Origin: Cellulomonas edaphi
GTDB lineage: Bacteria > Actinomycetota > Actinomycetes > Actinomycetales > Cellulomonadaceae
Length of the DNA: 64,000 bases
Assembly (NCBI RefSeq): GCF_030362815.1
Contig: NZ_JAUCGR010000004.1
Location: forward strand, 116,435 to 180,434
Direction of reading: 5' to 3'
The stretch's first letter is position 1. Each line of letters begins with the position of its first letter. The position numbers and the translations under genes are program-made. This document shows, piece after piece, positions 62,518 through 64,000 of the stretch. The notes beneath the pieces were generated by a model that worked only from the letters and a program-made list of their open reading frames with translations, had not been told where the DNA came from and searched no databases.

Positions 62518-63141
62518 CTAGGGCTGAAGGCGCTCGGCGCTCCACGCGCCATGGGCGGCGGTGTACTGCAGCCGGCGGTGCAGGCGCTCGGTGCTGCCGT
62601 ACCAGAACTCGATCGCGTCGGGGACCAGCCGGTACCCCACCCAGTCGGCGGGCCGGACGACGGGCTCGCCCGAGTCCAGCAGGGCCGCCGCCGCCGCGCG
62701 CAGCGCGGACTCGGAGGCGAGGGGACGGCTCTGCCGGGACGCCGCGGTGGTGGCCTGCGCCGCCGGCGGGCGCTGCGAGAAGAGCACGTCGGAGGCGTCG
62801 TCCGCCAGGGTCTCGACGACGCCGGCGACGTTCACCTGCTGGAGCAGCTCGCGCCAGTAGAACGTCAGCGCGGCGCGCGGGTTGGCGGCGAGGTGCTCGC
62901 CCTTGCGGCTGGTGCGGTAGCTGCCGAACACGAGCCCGCGCTCGTCCACGGCCTTGACCATGACGGAGCGGGTGGCCGGTGCCCCGGAGCTGTCCGCGGT
63001 GGCCAGGGTGACAGCACACGGTTCGCGCACGTCACGCTGCTCGGCCGCGGCGATCCACGCACGGAGCAGCGCGAGCGGGTCCGGCGGCGGCGCGTCGAAC
63101 TCCGGAAGCGACAGGTTCGCGTCGCCCGACAGCGTGCTCAC
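62518..63141 (-). CDS. pdxH: Pyridoxine/pyridoxamine 5'-phosphate oxidase
   Basis: Oxidises PNP or PMP to pyridoxal phosphate with FMN. The 207 residues include ATRSVMVKAVDERGLVFGSYRTSRKGEHLAANPRAALTFYWRELLQQVNVAG (FMN binding), SVLFSQRP-like DVLFSQRPPAAQ and the closing RLQYTAAHGAWSAERLQP, whose Arg and Pro end is nearly invariant. The C-terminal region WYGSTERLHRR is the substrate part. The GTG start overlaps the stop of the mycothiol-type protein (GTGA), so the two are cotranslated. Confidence 0.94.
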   Translation of the reverse strand: MSTLSGDANLSLPEFDAPPPDPLALLRAWIAAAEQRDVREPCAVTLATADSSGAPATRSVMVKAVDERGLVFGSYRTSRKGEHLAANPRAALTFYWRELLQQVNVAGVVETLADDASDVLFSQRPPAAQATTAASRQSRPLASESALRAAAAALLDSGEPVVRPADWVGYRLVPDAIEFWYGSTERLHRRLQYTAAHGAWSAERLQP

Positions 63142-63794
63142 GGCCACGGGTCCAGCAGCGGGAGGGCGCCTGTCAGGTCGTCGCCCGACGAGCGGCCTGC
63201 GAGCCACGCGGCGAGCGCGTGCTGCGGGCCCTCCACGGGGGTGCCGCTCTCGCCCCAGGTGCGGCCGCTGTCCGTCGCGGTCAGGACCGCGGGCACGGGG
63301 ATGCGCACCCGCAGCCAGTCCACCAGGTGGCCACTGGTGGCGAACGACCAGTCGGCGGGCGTGCGCCCCACCTCGAGATCCACCCAGTGCACCTCGAGCT
63401 CGCGCCACCAGCACAGCCGCGTGGCGTGCAGGTCGAGGTCGCGGTACGCGCACGGCAACGACCAGTCCTCGTCGGACAGGTCGGACCAGGCCTCCTCGAG
63501 CGCCGTGAAGCCCGCGCGGAGCCCGTCGAGGATCTCCGGCAGGGGACGCGCGGCGCCCGCCTCGATGGAGGCGTCGCGGCCCGGGCGGCCGCCGTCGTAG
63601 ACGTCGATGCGCTCGCCGCGCTGGGCGTAGCGGGCCTGACGCGCGAAGGCCGCCGACAGGTCGCCGAGGTGGGTGAGCACGTGCGCCCGGGTCCAGCCGG
63701 GCAGTGCGACGGGAGCGTGGGCCTCGGCCTCGGTGAGGTGCGAAGCCCGCTCGAGCAGTCGCGCGTCACCTCCGAGCAGGTCCTCGGGTGTCAT
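63138..63794 (-). CDS. Maleylpyruvate isomerase-family (DinB-fold) protein
   Basis: A 218-residue actinobacterial protein of the mycothiol-dependent maleylpyruvate isomerase group. The N-terminal DinB-like helical bundle shows LPGWTRAHVLTHLGDLSAAFARQ, with the His residues that bind metal, and REMEVHW-like RELEVHWVDLEVG; the C-terminal domain (ATDSGRTWG to LAAWLAGRSSG) follows. Members use mycothiol for isomerisation or conjugation. Its own substrate is unknown. It is the first gene of a two-gene unit with pdxH. Confidence 0.85.
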   Translation of the reverse strand: MTPEDLLGGDARLLERASHLTEAEAHAPVALPGWTRAHVLTHLGDLSAAFARQARYAQRGERIDVYDGGRPGRDASIEAGAARPLPEILDGLRAGFTALEEAWSDLSDEDWSLPCAYRDLDLHATRLCWWRELEVHWVDLEVGRTPADWSFATSGHLVDWLRVRIPVPAVLTATDSGRTWGESGTPVEGPQHALAAWLAGRSSGDDLTGALPLLDPWP

Positions 63795-63847
63795 GCGCCC
63801 AGCACACCACGCCGCGCCCCTGGCCTGCGACTCGATACCGTGGCGGG

Positions 63848-64000
63848 GTGGACGTCGAGTTCGAGGCACAGCTGTGGCTCTGGGACGCGCGGCGCACAGA
63901 GCGGTGGACGTTCGTCAGCGTCCCCGAGGCCGTGGCCGACGAGATCGCCGAGGTGGCCGAGCCCGTGACGCGCGGCTTCGGCTCGGTACGCGTCGAGGTG
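63848..64000 (+). CDS. DUF1905 protein (partial)
   Basis: The first 51 codons of a gene cut by the right edge. The GTG start gives MDVEFEAQLWLWDARRTERWTFVSVPEAVADEIAE, the opening of DUF1905 proteins, which form small beta-barrels of unknown function, often with YdeI. It is divergent from the mycothiol-type protein. GATACC 10 bases upstream could be a -10 element giving a leaderless message, since no ribosome site is seen. Confidence 0.8.
   Translation, partial: MDVEFEAQLWLWDARRTERWTFVSVPEAVADEIAEVAEPVTRGFGSVRVEV

Overview
The window is GC-rich DNA with dense, often overlapping genes, frequent GTG starts, ROK/IclR/TetR regulators and a tmRNA whose tag reads ADSKRTDFALAA. Together with secreted glycosidases (GH3, GH18, a CBM32 beta-helix protein) this points to a polysaccharide-degrading actinobacterium of the order Micrococcales, most like Cellulomonas or a close relative. 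That assignment is an inference from gene content, not a database match.

Layout. 1-2.1 kb: the start of a monosaccharide ABC importer operon (cut by the left edge) behind its ROK repressor. 2.3-10.4 kb: a conserved core block, ftsE-ftsX-M23 peptidase-smpB, a DUF2207 membrane protein with a Gly/His-rich partner, a LigC-type ATP-dependent DNA ligase, a membrane-anchored trypsin-like protease, and ssrA (tmRNA). 10.4-12.6 kb: directly behind ssrA, a modification-dependent-type HNH nuclease candidate and a short-chain dehydrogenase. 12.6-22.5 kb: secreted and envelope polysaccharide functions (CBM32 beta-helix protein, alkaline phosphatase, GH3 beta-glucosidase, and a deacetylase/glycosyltransferase fusion). 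22.5-30.6 kb: an IclR regulator divergent from a five-gene histidine utilisation operon (hutH, hutU, an M20 amidohydrolase, hutF, hutI) joined by 4-base overlaps. 30.6-33.5 kb: a membrane-anchored GNAT fusion and a GH18 chitinase.

33.5-45.5 kb is a branched-chain acid, probably leucine, catabolic region. scoAB (acetoacetate activation) diverges from the branched-chain 2-oxoacid dehydrogenase genes E1alpha-E1beta-E2. A TetR gene with a clear palindromic operator diverges from a carboxylase beta/alpha, acyl-CoA dehydrogenase, MaoC hydratase and CitE-like lyase operon. Read together these can carry leucine from its 2-oxoacid to acetyl-CoA and acetoacetate, with MaoC and CitE-like proteins in the places where a crotonase and an HMG-CoA lyase are usual.

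45.5-53.1 kb: a NarL-type regulator, small envelope/stress proteins (GlsB/YeaQ, DUF5808), a dicarboxylate-type symporter, TerD, and a three-gene flavinylation module (ferric-reductase-like protein, FMN-binding lipid-free membrane protein, ApbE). 53.1-64 kb: an alpha/beta hydrolase with an acyl-CoA ligase, dinB under a LexA box, an amino acid permease, MATE and MFS exporters, an HExxH membrane protein, pdxH with a mycothiol-type DinB-fold protein, and the start of a DUF1905 gene.

Several regulatory sites are visible as palindromes or promoter hexamers: the hut/IclR operator, the TetR operator, the dinB LexA box, paired CCCTAGGGG boxes before glsB, and a palindrome before the MATE gene. No CRISPR array, insertion sequence, rRNA or tRNA gene was seen.
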